Source: Chromobotia macracanthus (Eukaryota > Chordata > Actinopteri > Cypriniformes > Botiidae). From it: DNA of 64,000 nt. A program made the position numbers and the translations under genes. A model generated the notes under the pieces. That model had not been told where the DNA came from. It saw only the letters and a program-made list of their open reading frames with translations, and searched no databases. Numbering within the stretch: the first letter of the stretch is position 1; every line of letters starts with the position of its first letter. Positions 24,901 through 39,200 of the stretch are shown piece after piece. The stretch spans positions 5,827,501 through 5,891,500 of the forward strand of contig JAZGTH010000007.1 in NCBI GenBank assembly GCA_036877525.1, read 5' to 3'.

Positions 24901-27556
24901 CCAAAAACTCCTACATTACATCTCTTTCACTCTTGGTAGAAATATGAAGTTTATTTTTAGAGGGATGGTACTGTGGCAGTCAGTGAACTTTCTGTTTCAG
25001 AGCATTGTGTCACTTCCTCTAATGATGATCATTTTTCTTGTACAGACTGAGCCACCTTTAAACACGCCAGAGAACCGCGAATACACAGCTGAGATCATGT
25101 TTGAGTCTTTTAATGTGCCGGGCCTCTATATCGCTGTGCAGGTACACCTGTACACACACACACACACAAACAGGGTCAGTGTATATGGTGGTGTGTTTGC
25201 TGATCTCATGTGTTTTTGTTAGGCTGTCTTAGCTTTGGCTGCATCATGGACATCTCGTCAGGTGGGGGAGAGAACACTCACAGGAACCGTCATCGACAGT
25301 GGAGACGGAGTTACTCATGTCATTCCAGTGGTGCGTCTGACATACAGATAAAAATCTGCCTGGCAGTCTCAACAAATTGATTTCTAAAAAAATTCTTATC
25401 TATTAATAGTGAAGCTTATGAAAACGAATTGGTCAAAAAGTACCAAAATCTGCTGATGGTATAATCTGGTGCTTTGATTGATTGACAGGCGGAAGGTTAT
25501 GTGATTGGCAGCTGTATTAAACACATTCCCATTGCGGGGCGGGACATCACATATTTCACACAGCAGTTACTGAGGGAGAGAGAGGTGGGCATCCCACCAG
25601 AGCAGTCACTGGAGACGGCTAAAGCTGTCAAGGTGAGTTTGTACGTGTTTGTGTGTATTTTTTAACTCTTACAGGTTGTTTCCATCTGTCTTAACGTCTT
25701 GTGTGTGTTTAGGAGCGCTTCAGTTACGTGTGTCCTGACCTGGTCAAGGAGTTTAATAAATATGATACGGATGGCTCTAAATGGATCAAACAGTACACCG
25801 GGATCAATGCTATAAGCAAAAAGGAGTTCACCATCGATGTGGGATATGAACGCTTCCTGGGACCGGAAATCTTCTTCCATCCTGAGGTCAGATCTCTTAC
25901 ACATTCAAACGTTTACTTGGTTTTGATCTATATAGCATAGATTTATTGTTTTGAGCTAATTATTATGACTACATTTGCTGTCCTAATAAAACAATTATTA
26001 TGGTATAATGTTTTCATTTGAGAATGTATTGCAGATGTTGCCAGAGAAAAAATTTAGCAGATGTAGCTTAGCCAACACATACACACTGACAGTATTGATC
26101 TGTTTCTTCTTTCAGTTTGCTAATCCTGACTTCACTCAGCCCATCTCTGAGGTGGTTGATGAGGTCATTCAGAACTGTCCAATTGATGTTCGCCGTCCGC
26201 TCTATAAGGTCAGACACTATCAATGCAATCACTTGCAGACATGTCCCAGCAGCTACACACAACAATGTCCAATATTGTGTGTTTGAACGGGTCTCTTTTT
26301 CTTTCCAGAACATTGTGTTGTCGGGCGGTTCCACCATGTTCCGTGACTTTGGCCGTCGTTTGCAAAGAGATTTAAAGAGAACGGTTGATGCTCGTCTAAA
26401 ACTTAGTGAGGAGCTTAGTGGAGGAAAACTCAAGGTCAGATTTGAAGAACAACACCATTGTCAGTGGAATAAGATTCTGAAGAACACTGCTGAACGTTTG
26501 CTCTCTCTCTTTGTTTCTCTTGTAGCCTAAACCGATTGACGTTCAGGTCATCACCCATCATATGCAGCGATATGCTGTGTGGTTCGGAGGGTCCATGCTG
26601 GCATCAACTGTGAGTCACACGCACACTTGTACATGGCCACATTGCCCCATTACTCTAAAGGAAGTCATTCAGTTGGTTTAAAGGGGGTTATATAATAAGA
26701 ACTTTGTGATGTCACACAGATGAACAAATTAACATAACTGCCCACATTTACATGTCAATGATACCTATTGGGCATTTGGAAATTTGACCCAGTTAATCCA
26801 AGGTCATGAGTGTTTTTACTAAACACCAGACGACTTGATGAATAATGACTTGATCACACCAGATAAATGTAGCAGGACTTGATGACACCAGATGAATGTA
26901 GCAGCACCTGGTGATCTCAATATTCTTCTGAAAATTCTGAACTTTGAGCAGCTGATCTCTGATTATTTCAGTCTGATCTAAACAGACTGAGGGGCACATT
27001 TCTGCTTGGTTGTTTTTATGAATCTGTCTTAATGTAAGGCTGTTTTTAAAAGATAAGACAGTTAAAAACGATATTGTACGTGACTTCAGACCTACAGCTC
27101 TTGTGAGTTATATGGTCACATGCCACTAAATTGTTGGGACAAAAAACCTTAATTGCCGTTATATGTCACCCTCAGGAGAACATAGTACATTATACGATGC
27201 CTTTAGGAGTCTCCACTGGCAATGTTGTCTTTCTTTGAGGATTAATATTTTACTGAAATTGTATTATATGAAAGCTTTGATATTAATCATTGTTCATTAG
27301 GAGGGTCTTGATGAATATCTGCTGTGAGAACTCAATTATAGCTGCAATTTTCAAGCTGTTTTCTACATGTGTTGCAGCCTCATTTATCAAAGCAGCAGCA
27401 TTAGATGAATTGACCCCTACGGTAACACTTTCCTAACTTTGTGTGTGTGTTTCTGTTTAGCCGGAGTTCTACCAAGTGTGTCACACCAAGAAGGATTACG
27501 AGGAGATCGGCCCCAGCATCTGCCGCCACAATCCTGTGTTTGGCGTCATGTCCTAA
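21990..27556 (+). CDS. actr3: Actin-related protein 3, Arp2/3 complex subunit
   Basis: ATP-binding actin homologue that, with Arp2, forms the template for branched actin filaments in the cytoplasm. Exons: 21990-22033, 23346-23401, 23904-24028, 24447-24557, 25046-25141, 25223-25330, 25489-25632, 25713-25886, 26116-26208, 26309-26434, 26526-26609, 27461-27556. Total 1257 nt, 418 aa, exactly the human length. The protein starts [20 protein letters not shown] (actin-fold phosphate loop 1), has [14 protein letters not shown] (phosphate loop 2) and [20 protein letters not shown], and ends [15 protein letters not shown]. Conservation with human ARP3 is near complete, so the call is secure. AATAAA is at 27660-27665. 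Intron 3 contains a 21-bp minisatellite. Confidence 0.98.
23251..23299. repeat. (CA)n microsatellite in actr3 intron 1
   Basis: ACACAC tract with one interruption, ending about 45 nt before exon 2. Confidence 0.95.
24060..24413 (+). repeat. actr3: 21-bp minisatellite in actr3 intron 3
   Basis: Sixteen nearly identical complete 21-bp units plus one truncated unit (about 24186-24199). Every complete unit contains CTCTCTCATGCAGTGGC. Because the unit is a multiple of three and has no stop, it reads as WRASLMQ repeats on the plus strand. This explains the long open frames on both strands here; they are not genes. Confidence 0.97.
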
Positions 27557-30155
27557 ACATTCACTCCACACACACACACACACACGATGGTCGGGTGCAG
27601 ATACAGCAGTGATTACTTTTCTATTGTTGGTCCCCTGTTGGTAAAAACAGCCAATCCACAATAAATGCTGGAGACCGACCAATCAATGCTTCTTGCATTT
27701 TTGTTGCTTTTATCCCAATGTAAACAAGCAGCTTCAGTCTGGTGTGACGGAATATAACTGATGATGAGATTCATTAAAAACTGGACTGGATTGGTTATTA
27801 ATGTGCTGTAAAAATCACATGTTAAACTTTGTGTTCGGATAAATCCTGCTCTCTCTTTAATGTTTCATGGAAGCCAAACTCCTTCCAGATGAAAGCAAAG
27901 CCTTTTTTCTCTACTTTCATACTTTATGATCCTTTAACATTTTTAACTAAAACAAAAGTAAAAATTCCATGTGCTTGATTTTCTTTTTGCTGATGGTGTT
28001 TTAGATACTCAACAGCTTTTACCTTCATTATTGGAAAACAAGATGAATATGAGCTTGAGTGAAAAGATGGCAGTATTATCAGTAGTCAGAAGATTGTTTC
28101 AGTAAATTAAACATGGATGACGTGGGTTGGACATGTAAATGTAAAATCAAAAACATTCCAATAAAAACTTGTCCTTTCTAATGAATAAAGTCTGTTGATG
28201 TGTGTTTCTGTTGAGTGCCATGAACCACATAAGGGATTAAAGTAAACGGAAAAAGCAACTATATGATCTTTAAGCAGGTCCTGAAAATAATTGGGACTCG
28301 TGAACATCTCGCATGCAATGTCCTGCTGGTAAAGTTAAAATATTCCCAGTGGGCTCATGGGATTACTAAAAAAACCTTATGGGATTCCCAATAACACTAA
28401 AACCCAAGTATAAATCAATAGGCATCTCTTCATAAAGTTTTTCAGTTTATATTATTTCTATGTTGATTTTGTAATGTAAAATACAATAATGATACAAGAT
28501 CATGGGTGCAAATCACAGACTATAGTACCTCTCATATGTCAAGGGTTTAAAGGTTAAAGGCAAACAGGGTCAAAGTTTGTCTGAACGCTAAACGTGGTCG
28601 TTTGAGGCTTGACTTCAGTTGAGTTCAATGCAGTCAGATGTCGTATGAAAGAGCCTTTTGCAAAAAACTTACCAATCAAATAAACCCACTGAATAAAACC
28701 ACTGAACTCCTCTTTCCAAAGCCACAACCCCCGTGCATGGCCTCCGGGACGTGTCATTATCAGAGACGAACCTGATGATGGAGATGATAAAGCAGGAGAT
28801 GAAGTTCATTTCACACTTCAGAATAATAAAATAGTAGTAAAATTAGAGCCCACAAGAATCTGATGGTAAAAACCAAGTTATCCAACATGTCAACGAACAA
28901 AATATATAAGTATACAAAACAAATAATAAACAGTCAATGAGAGGAAAAATAATTTGTCTACTGGCAGAAATGGCAGGACTTGACAGACCTCACAGCAGAT
29001 TTGAGCTAGTTGAGGTTTCTCCCAGTATGTATGCAAGTTTGTCCTTGTAAAGTTGTCAATTAAATAGACTTAAAGTTTTCATTTTTAAAGTTTTTTTATT
29101 AATTAAATTTAATGTTGTACATGGTCAGGACTTTTATTTTAGGGTCTGTCACTGTGTGCAGTATTTTGCTGATTTATATTCTCCGTTAAAGACAGATAAC
29201 ATTTGGGTTTACTAAGCTTTTGAGCTGTTGCTTTGTCCAATCTTTATTTTTTGTGATTTTATAATTTGCTTTAGTTTAGCTGCTGGGGTTCAGTTCGACA
29301 TGTTTTGGATTGTAAAGTCAGTTCTAAGACCTGCTGGATGAGGGTGCTTCTCCAGGCTGTTTTTTGTGATGGTCTTGTTATCAAATCTATGCCAGCTTTG
29401 GGCAGGCATAGATTTGAATAACTCTTTTTGTATAATGTATTGTTTGTTTTAATTATTAGAGGTTACTGTTGTAATTCTGCAGGCATTGTTTGGAGGTTTT
29501 CGCTGTACACAGATAGTTTTTACAGAATTCTGCCTGTATAGTCTCTAGTGGTTGTTTGTCTTTTTTGTGAACCCTTGGTTTGTGAGTGATCAGATCTCAC
29601 ATCCACAGAGTGAGATTGGTTCTATATTTGATTGCATTATTTTTAGCCAGCTTGCTTTTGCTACATTTTATGGCACAGCAGATAGATCTCTTTATTTCTT
29701 TACATCTCTTAAGAGTTAGAGTTCACAATTCACCTAAACCAGGGCAGACTGTCTGTGTTATAGTTAATGATACAGAATAAACAATAAATGAAAGGGTTTG
29801 CTTAAACTAAACTTAAAATTTTACTGATAACAACTTGTACTAACTGATAACTAACCTGTTGTGGTAGACAGACTTTTGAACAGATTCTGACCATTCAGAT
29901 ATCTGTGTAATATTCTTGTAGTTTGTTTCTGATATGTTTGATTAACTAAATATGCAAGAAGGAGGAGTGAGTTAGACACTCCATTACTGCAGGAGAGAGA
30001 GAGAGGCAGAGAGAGCAAGAGGGAGAGAGAGAGACGAACACTGCCGAATCCACTTGTTTTCACATTCATCATTATAATTCTGGATCTTCTCTCAAATCCA
30101 CATTCACACGTTTCATTGTTTGATTGCACATTTGGCTCTTCATTGCTTTTCCTCA
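27557..30155. other. actr3 3' region and sequence upstream of dpp10
   Basis: The actr3 3' UTR with its poly(A) signal is followed by AT-rich sequence. A GA-rich tract (about 29994-30034) lies just upstream of the first dpp10 exon. No other gene was recognised. Confidence 0.6.
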
Positions 30156-30221
30156 ATGAATCAAACGGCCAGCGTCTCTCATCAGGTGAAATGTCAGCCA
30201 ACATCATCCAAGAGCATCACA
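30156..30221 (+). other. dpp10: dpp10 alternative first exon A
   Basis: Codes for 22 residues, MNQTASVSHQVKCQPTSSKS plus two, ending at a GTAAGT donor in phase 0. It matches the human DPP10 isoform that starts MNQTASVSHHIKCQPS. The upstream in-frame ATG at 30120 is not conserved with that isoform. Confidence 0.9.
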
Positions 30222-33200
30222 GTAAGTGACAAGTGTGTGTGCGTGTATGTGTGTTTGTGTAAAAGGGAAAGTTTTTTGAACATTAAGCTCATCTGCATAC
30301 TCACGTCTCTGAACTGATCAGTTTAACATAGATAATCAATAATTTATCATAGCTGATGTGTGATTGTTTGTGATCTAACATAAATGCAGATGAAATCACA
30401 CGGGGGTTCAGGCTGTGTATGAAGTAGTTAGTATATACTATACTGCATACAGTTATATCAGAATGTATATAAATTGCATACTCTGTGCTCTGCGTATATA
30501 TACACATTATATAAAGCTGATGGGTAACAAGATGAATTAGATTGAGTTTTGTATAAACAGAGACACAAGAGCATGTAATCGCTCTGGTGAATAAATCGCA
30601 CATGCCAGGAGATTTACATAATGAACTGATGTGTTGATGAGCTCTCTCTCTCGCCCACACACTGTTCGCCATGATCTGTCTGTGTGTAGTTCATTCATTG
30701 TATCATATTTAATGTGTGTGTGTGTTTAAAGTCTTTCGGTTGCCCCAGCAATGCCCCTCTATGTCATTGAAACGACTGTGGGGGGCACTTTTATGTTAAA
30801 TATTTGATGTCACAATATTCATTCTCTTCCAAGAGCTAAATTAGTAATTCATAATTGCTAAAGGGATTTGATCATTATGTTTTGTACATCTTATTTAGAA
30901 AAAAGTGAGGTCTTCAACTTCTGTGTCAGTGTGTGTCAGACAGCACTACCTCTGCATGTTTCATTTGTGTTTTTGGTATATTATTAGGCTTATTATGACT
31001 AGCAGACACTGTGTGTGTGTGGGTATGTGTGTAGCTGGAGTTGTAAGCTGTGTATGTGAATACATAAGATGCCACTGTGATGGTCTTACAAGTGATTGAC
31101 CTATATATATTATCACCTTACTGTATACACACACATGCACACAAACAAACAAATAAATAAACAATGGCAATTTATTTAAGGGCTGTTTGGTGTCATGAGT
31201 ATATCTTATCGTGACCGAAATTTTGGGCAGATGAAATGGAGAAAGATGAGATTAGAGGAATTAAAATGACAAAAGAAGCATGTGGCCAGATTGAAGGAGG
31301 AGATTTCAAGTGAAGTAGATTGTTAAAACAGTATAAACTGTACAAGCATCTGTTCTGGGTCTTTCTAAAAGAAATGTAACATTTGCTGAGAATACTGAAA
31401 TACTGTTCATTACTGTTAAATGTGCTAATGGATGAACAAATTCTAAAATCTGACTTTTCTTCAGTTGTTAATGATTACTTTCCCTGCACCTTTAGCGCCA
31501 CCACAACCACTGCGGAAATAATGGATGTTTTTAAACAAATTTCCTAGAAAAATAAAAACATTCCATGTTGGTGGGGGTTACAAGTTACAATAGATCAGAT
31601 GAACATCAGATGTGGATATCTGGACCAAACATTTGAGAATGAAGATCAGTCCTCATACTGCAGAACTGCTTTATAGGACACAGTGTATATTTGAGAATAA
31701 AAGTATAAGAGGCTGTGCTACATTGTGCACATTATCACAACTGAAGAGTTTTGTTTAACGCCATTTGATTGTTCAAATCTTGCTTCAAGTAAGATCATTA
31801 AATCTCATCCTGCTATTAGAACATATAGTCTCTGGTTAGGATTGTTGCTTGTACATGACAAATCTTGGTGGGCGGTATTCTGTGTTTGCGCTGCATAACC
31901 CTACACACACCACCCACGCAACACATGTAGAATTATGCAAACAGAAATGTCTTTATCTGTTTACACCAGTGCTGTGTGCTGGACTTCTAAGGCAGCTCTA
32001 CCATCTGATTTGTAGTCTTTTTGTTATCTAATGTTATCTAATTTCCATTAGATCTGTATACATTGAACACCGTATAATGATAACAAGCAATCAGTATTTT
32101 ATTATTTTAGTATGGTTGTTTTAACACACGTTTTAAAAAACAAAGTCATATCGATGTCTATGCACATGTGATATTATTTCATAATTTGTGTTATATTTAT
32201 TAGTCTTCTTTTTTTAACCATTAGTCATAAATCCTCAGTGGGCACTGCAGGTGTTGTGAAAGTGGCTCTAATGGAGCTGAGCTGAGTGACGGCTGAGAGA
32301 ATATTAAATATCAACGTCAACAGCAGGTTTATTGTCATCTTTAACAATAAAGAAATATTAAATATTGTTCCCTCGGGGGACTGCAATCCAGACATATAAC
32401 AAATATTGTATAAACATTAGTAAGTAAACACTGAGTGATACCATAAGTACATTGCGACAGGAATGAACATCACTGTGTTAAAGCAGTACTGGGCTCAGCT
32501 GGTCAGGGTATAAATGGTAATGATTGTAATTGCACATAAACTTATGGGACATACTGTGTTTGTATAATGTGATTCTAGAATTGGAGATGTTGAAGCTACA
32601 CACCTCAGACCTAACCCTAACCAGATTCAATTAATAACACTGATATGATGGATTATTTTAAAAAAATGAAATTAGTTGTACAGAATGTTACTAAAGCTAC
32701 AGCTGTGTAACACTGTGTAACCCTATGTTCAGTACCTTTCACTTAAACAATCTTTAAGATCCCGTGAAACATACATGTAGTAAAGGGTGTCCATACATTT
32801 GTATACCACACACACACACGTAATATGGCTACATGGGTTCTGAACGCTTGTTTGCTCTCAATAGCTTGAACAGGAAAGCATCATGATCTCTGTCCTGTAA
32901 ACTCACTTGTGTGCTCTGCCTGGAATGCAGCTCGGTTTCAAGAATTTGGTATCACAGTACTGATTTTAAATGTTTAGTATTAGTGTTAAACTGGTATAGA
33001 TACAAATTACCCTGAACTTCATACCAGATAATATATTGAGCTGTACTTATTGTAACATCAGGCAGATTCTTTCCCAGCATTACTGCATCAAAACCACTAG
33101 AGGGCGACTGTCACTCATCACATGCATTTAATAACTATTTGCTTCTCATGGCAGCCTGCTTGAACTTTGTAGTGTTACTTTAGAAATTCTTGAAGCAATC

Positions 33201-36200
33201 ACTGAATGAAAACTAATAGTAAAACTGATACAATAAATGTATGTGTTTTGTACACAGCGTGCTTTAAGTGATGTTTTGATGGGAGATTAGGTCTACAATT
33301 AGGCTAGTAATAAGAATAAATTTAGCCATACTACATGCTACAGCTGAACAATCAACATGCTTGATATTAAAAGTGTGTGATGGTTTCTCCTCAAAAAAAT
33401 AGTCTGCTTTAAAAATAGACTGAAATCATTTTGAAATAAAGAGAGAGAAAACAAAAAGCAGAGGGTTTACAGTGTGAAACAAATTCAGCAAATACATAAT
33501 ATATCAGTGTCCCAAACATAACATATAATAATATATAATTATAATTGATGATCTTTTACTTTTCAGAGCTGCCATGTCGCCTCTTCTTACAGCATGAATG
33601 CTCAAAACTGTTAAAACAAAGGCAAAGGCAATTTTTTTCCAGAAACATTTTTTGTTATGCTGGTTAAATGTCTCTTCACATTCTGATAGCATATAGATAA
33701 ATATAAATATACATGATAAATATATATCTTTTGTGGAAGGAGCAGGGATTTGTCCAATCACTGCATTTTGGTCTCAATGTAATGATAGGATGTCCTACTT
33801 GCCTGTCAAACTACAAATTTTTAAACCTCATCGCACCCGACAATCTCAATTCATGTGTTTTGGTGTATGGAGGGTGGGATCTCCTGCTTTCAAAGCTAGC
33901 TTGCTACTGAAATTGCCTACCCTACCCTACAGGGGCACTGAATAAAATGCACTCTGCTTACACGTGCGGTGTGAAACGGTTCTGAAACCGTGACACGCTT
34001 GTTAGGATTGTTTAGGAAACCTAAACCCAATTCTATACCTTAAAACTTACTTTAAATATGATGGTTCCCAATTCTTGCAACCCATGCATTCCCTCTTCCT
34101 GTCCTTGATTTGAAAACTGCTCAAAGCTGCAGCCTAATGTCAAAACAAAGAAAATGAGGTGAAATGATGTGAGTTAGCGTCAAACTGCCAGTAGCTGATA
34201 AGATGTTGAGGTGGACAGCCCCCTGACTCCGCTGCTGACTAGAAAATCAATTTCATGTGTCACTGAGTGATTGATTAATTGATTGTGCTTTTAATTACAT
34301 CTGCTGAAATCTTAGAGTTAATAATAAGGGTCATAAATCTCATTTTAAGAAAAGTCTATTTGGAGATGTTTACGTGGAGCCCTGCAGAATCTCAAACCCT
34401 TTGTGCATTACTTTAGTCATTTTTATGTTGTAATTTTTCAAACGTGGCCCTCCATTAAAAGAGTGACAGTAAAGGGCAACTGGGGTCAGAGGATTTAAAG
34501 AACTTTATTATTAGTGCTTAATCCAGCACGGACATCTGCAATTATCACTCTGACCCAGAGTAATTAGCAGGTGTTCCCGTGAGAGAAAATGCTATCTCAC
34601 CACAGTCACACACACACACACACCAGAGATAAAAAGGGCACACTTCAGGACCCTAGAGGTTACACTACAAACTCAATTCATCTTCTAGAATTGGCAGAGG
34701 CTATACATAGAAGTTGCAGTACTAGAAAGACTTCATGTGCTGCAAGTCATTTCTGACTGTGCAGATCCAGTAGTTGTGTGTGTTGCAGCTGGGACATTCT
34801 TTGAAAGCAACATATATCACTAGTATTTTATTATAATGGAGTGTATGTGACTTTTTTTAATGCATCACAGCTCAGGATATACGCTGAGGTCTAGCGTAGT
34901 TACACACACACTATATGTCTATATATCTCAAAAAGGACATCCAATACATTTGGTTTGTATAATCAGCAATCCCCTACAGTCTGTTCATAACACTAGAAAA
35001 TAAATATTTATTAATCATTGGTCCAATTGAGGGCATAGATGTCAAGGATTTTGCGTTTAGGACTTGGCTACATTAGACACCCCAGATTTGTGATGATTCA
35101 TGTATCTTTATATCAAAGATGATGGGCTATTTCCGAGAGACACAGAGAGAGAGTTCAATTTCCCTAAAACTGTCACCTTATATCCGAATTCACATTAGCG
35201 AGCCTTACCTATAAGAATGTCAAAAATAATCCCAATATTAAATGAAACGGATATGCCATAAATGATTAAATAAGTGCGGTACAAGGTGTAGTGAGCAGTA
35301 AGGGTAAATACACAGCAAAAACATCCATACTTGTGTGTGCAACAGCAAATTTCATTTATATTTTGTTTGTAATGGGTGCCATAACACAACACATTTTTCA
35401 GTTGTGAAATATGGCATTCAGCTGAGCTTCACAAAGCACACAGAGCTAGTATACAGGTGATTAGCCTCAGTACACAAGCCTTTGTAAATAGATGTGCATG
35501 CTTTGTTGGGGAGATCTTATGTAAATCTGTTGTGCAGGTTTAGTTTGTTGGTAGAAGCATTTGAATTTAGTAAGGAAACTCTACAAGCTCTTGACATTTC
35601 AAGTGTCTTGGCTCAGTAGTTTGCTGCTATTCCAGGCTGAAGGTGGTTGAATGTGTCTTCATTAAAGACCGCTGTGCCGAATGACTCAAATCTTCATCTT
35701 TAAGGCTGTAGTCAGCCCAGTCTTAATTAGTCTCGGTTTGACATCTGAACTTATGTAGTCTCAGGATGCTCTATCCTCCAGTGGAGGGTCTGTGTACTTC
35801 ATACTTGCAGTGTCTTCTATGTCTGTTCAGTTTAACTTAACGCTTACTGTCTTCACTTCAGTTTTAGCAGTATTTAATTCAGACAAATGTTAGTAAAGGT
35901 CAAGGCACAGAAAAACAATCACTCTTTGTGATATTCAGGACTGTCAGTGCAGCAACTCTCTGTTTTGCTGTTGGTTGACATTAGTTACAGTGAAACAAAT
36001 CTGAACCACAACGTGATCCATTCATTTTCTTTAAACACAATGTGAATGCATTGAATAAACTTCCTGTAAAGGGCAAATGCGAATGCATTAGTTGATGCAA
36101 AGAGTTTATATAAGGATGAAGTTTTCAGTGTCCCATTGATTTAGCATCATTTAAGACTAATGTAAACTTACTGGGAGAGCAAGCTGCTGATTTATTATTA

Positions 36201-39200
36201 CGAACAAGCCGTGTTATTTACCATCAGACGTCACCCATAAATAATAATAAAATGTTGCAAACGCAGGCTTTGTTCGCCTATATAGGGTGCATTAGTTCAT
36301 CCAAGAGAAAGAAATGTCTTTCATTGTATAAGATTGGTGTTTTGCTGACCCTTACTGTACTTATGTAGCTGCCTCTGGTGTAAACGTCCTTCTTCACGGA
36401 GTCTAGCACCACGGACAGCGTTTATAGATGTTTATTATAAATGCCCCATAAATGCCCCATAAATGCCCCAGTTGTTAAGATGTGCATAACCTAAACCTGA
36501 CAGTCATAAGAAAGCTCACTTGGTGGCTGATGTTACGGGCTTACGCGTCATCACCCCCGCCCGTGGAGCGCAGCATCAGTCCGCGCGTCTCTCTCGCCCG
36601 CCGAGCGTCTGATTTCATCCATCTTTCCATCCACTTGAAATCAGACCGAGATCCGATCGCTCGCTGTCGGCTCGATCAGATCAACCCGTCGCGTGTACGC
36701 GTACCGCTGCGGTGGAAAGCTGCGCGCTCTTCGGCGGATACGGACGGAGATTATGCGCAGTCTCATTTAACTATTCTGCGGTCCAGAAACGGTACCGGCC
36801 GAGAAGGGCACCGTCCAAATCGCAGTTTCGGATATTTCGGTTACATCTCTTGGTCTTTAACGGGGGATTCGCATTATGACGGCCACCAAAGAGCAGCAAA
36901 GCCAGCGACCGAATCCGCAGGACGAGGTAACGGAAGCGCGGGGAGGCGCTTTATTTTCTCCCGTCGTCGTGCAACGTTTGCACACAAGATGCATGCGAAG
37001 TCGTGTCTTATTTTTTGTTCATTTTGTCTTTGCATTCATGACATCGCTCATAAGTTGCATATTGCATTAAACAAGGCAGCGCTTCCGCGTTTCTGTAACG
37101 GCGTCAGCCCTTGATTGATGAGCTATTGATTTCTGCGCACGTCCCGAGCAACCGTGTGCACGCGCTTCCGTGTCCAAATGTACCTGTTTAACCTGCCGGT
37201 GTCGTTCAGAGGTTTAGGCGAGGCCACGGAAACCGGGACGTATTTCCGTCCTGTGAAACTCGTTACTACAGATATGCTGACAATAGAAAGGAAAATGTGT
37301 AGATGTGACGGTGTTGTGCTGATGTGTATTGATCTGAGGCCATCACAAACATTCAAACGTGACTAATAAGGTTTTTGAGGAGATAAACTCCTCGATAATT
37401 ATAATATTCATACTTCTTGTTAAAGGCTACAATATCTCTGCTGGGATCTAGAAATGTTGCTGATGGTAAAGCTGCTGATCAACAGAAGCCAACTTATGTA
37501 AAGATGACCTGGTGATTTCTCAGATATTGTCCTGAATGCATAACCTGCTTGAGGATTAACATTAGAAATGTTCTGCTTTCTGTAATCCGCCTCAACAATC
37601 AAACAATTGAAATTTGGTATTCTTTTTAATTTGACATCACCATCCATTTTCATTTACTGCACCGTGGACTGATTCTACGTGCATCATAGCACTTCTGTCT
37701 CAGAAACACTGGCAGAAATCACCTGCGTTGAATTTTTGAAAGTTTTGAATGAACTATTGAGTGTTTTGTAGCATAGGGGTTGAATTATTAAAGGCGTTCT
37801 TCTTTTGTCCCAGCAGAGTATGCAGTGTGCAGTATAAAAGTCAAGGTTGATTTGTCCCCCTGAAATCACTGGTGCGAGTTTAAGATGGAACGATGTGCTT
37901 TCCAAAGCCATGGCAGCCAGAAAACACCCATAATTATTGTATTTTCATTTGATGAGGCAAATTGCTTAGAAATTTTACACTTTCAGTTTAAACTTTTAAC
38001 TTTCACTTATTCTTAAATGTAAATTGGAATAATAAAGTTCGTATTTTCGATTCAGTTCAATTCACATTTATTTGTATAGCACTTATACATACTGTTTCAA
38101 AGCTGCTTTACAGAACATGGGGAGGTATAAAATATATCCTAAAACAACGCTGCACTGTGAAAAGGGTAGAATTACACAGTAATTCTGTGTTTGCATTCTG
38201 GAATATGATATAATGATCTGTTTTATTACTGGTCTCTGGCTTTAACTGTATTACTATATAAACTGTTTACTGTATAAACTCATTACTGTAAAAATCTGAA
38301 TCAAAGCCATGGTTTATGGTTAAATGTTGTTTTTTTATACGGCTATAGTTAAAGTCACGTTTTATTATAGGGAATACACTGCATATTATAAAGCTTATTT
38401 GTAACATATTTTTATCTGATGACAAAGTCCGTTTTATTTATGTAGTGCTTTTTACAAGACACATTATTTCAAAGCAGCTTTACATAAAAAACATTGCCGT
38501 ACCAAGGTCCTGAATTCCTAAGTGTTTGTAATATGCTTTAATCTAAATGTCTGTAGGCCTCCAGTGAACAGCCAAGGCAGCTATTGAAAGGAGCCAAAAT
38601 TGCAGATGGCGATTTTCATAGTCTAGAAAAAACAGGGATATTACCAGTCATTCTGGTAATTGGATTCACACCAGGATTGCTGTGTGAAATGGGCTATAGA
38701 TTCTAATTGTGCAGCATTAATAATAATACAAGATGAGATTAACAAAAAATCATTATTTAATGAAGGAAAATGGTAATGTTTTATTGTAATTAAGTTTTAT
38801 ATTTACTGTCTAATTCTGTGGGAGCAATAGATTAAAATAGATTTTAAGACCAAAGTTCTGTTCTGGTATCCTCACTGTTCTGACATTGTCCAAACCCTTA
38901 AAACATACATTTTATTTCCAAGATGACACCACTTAGGTTGAATTTTTGTGTGAAAAAATTAGAAGTTTGTGTGATTCATTTGTCACTACATAAGGAGATT
39001 GTTGGTGATGTCTCATGCCATGTGAGGGAATGCAGGTGACATCAGTCACATGAGAAGGTCCGGCAGTTCTTGAGAAGCAGAGTTGCTGCTTATTCTGTGT
39101 GGTTCTGTCTGAGGAACCGAAATCAGTCATATTCTGGCAGTTAATCTCTTTCTCTGGCTGTCCTAAACCTGCCCAGCAAGGTCAAAGCAAGCGGCTATTA

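Noticed and set aside
26830..26945. Possible C/D-box snoRNA in actr3 intron 11
   Set aside because: TTGATGA and CTGA motifs are present, but there is no convincing terminal stem. The similarity stems from a 29-bp tandem duplication.
28554..28757. 67-codon open frame between actr3 and dpp10
   Set aside because: No recognisable domain, splice context or homology signal.
36482..37114. 210-codon open frame in the CpG-rich block
   Set aside because: Composition effect in GC-rich promoter DNA. The real coding element there is the short dpp10 first exon B in another frame.
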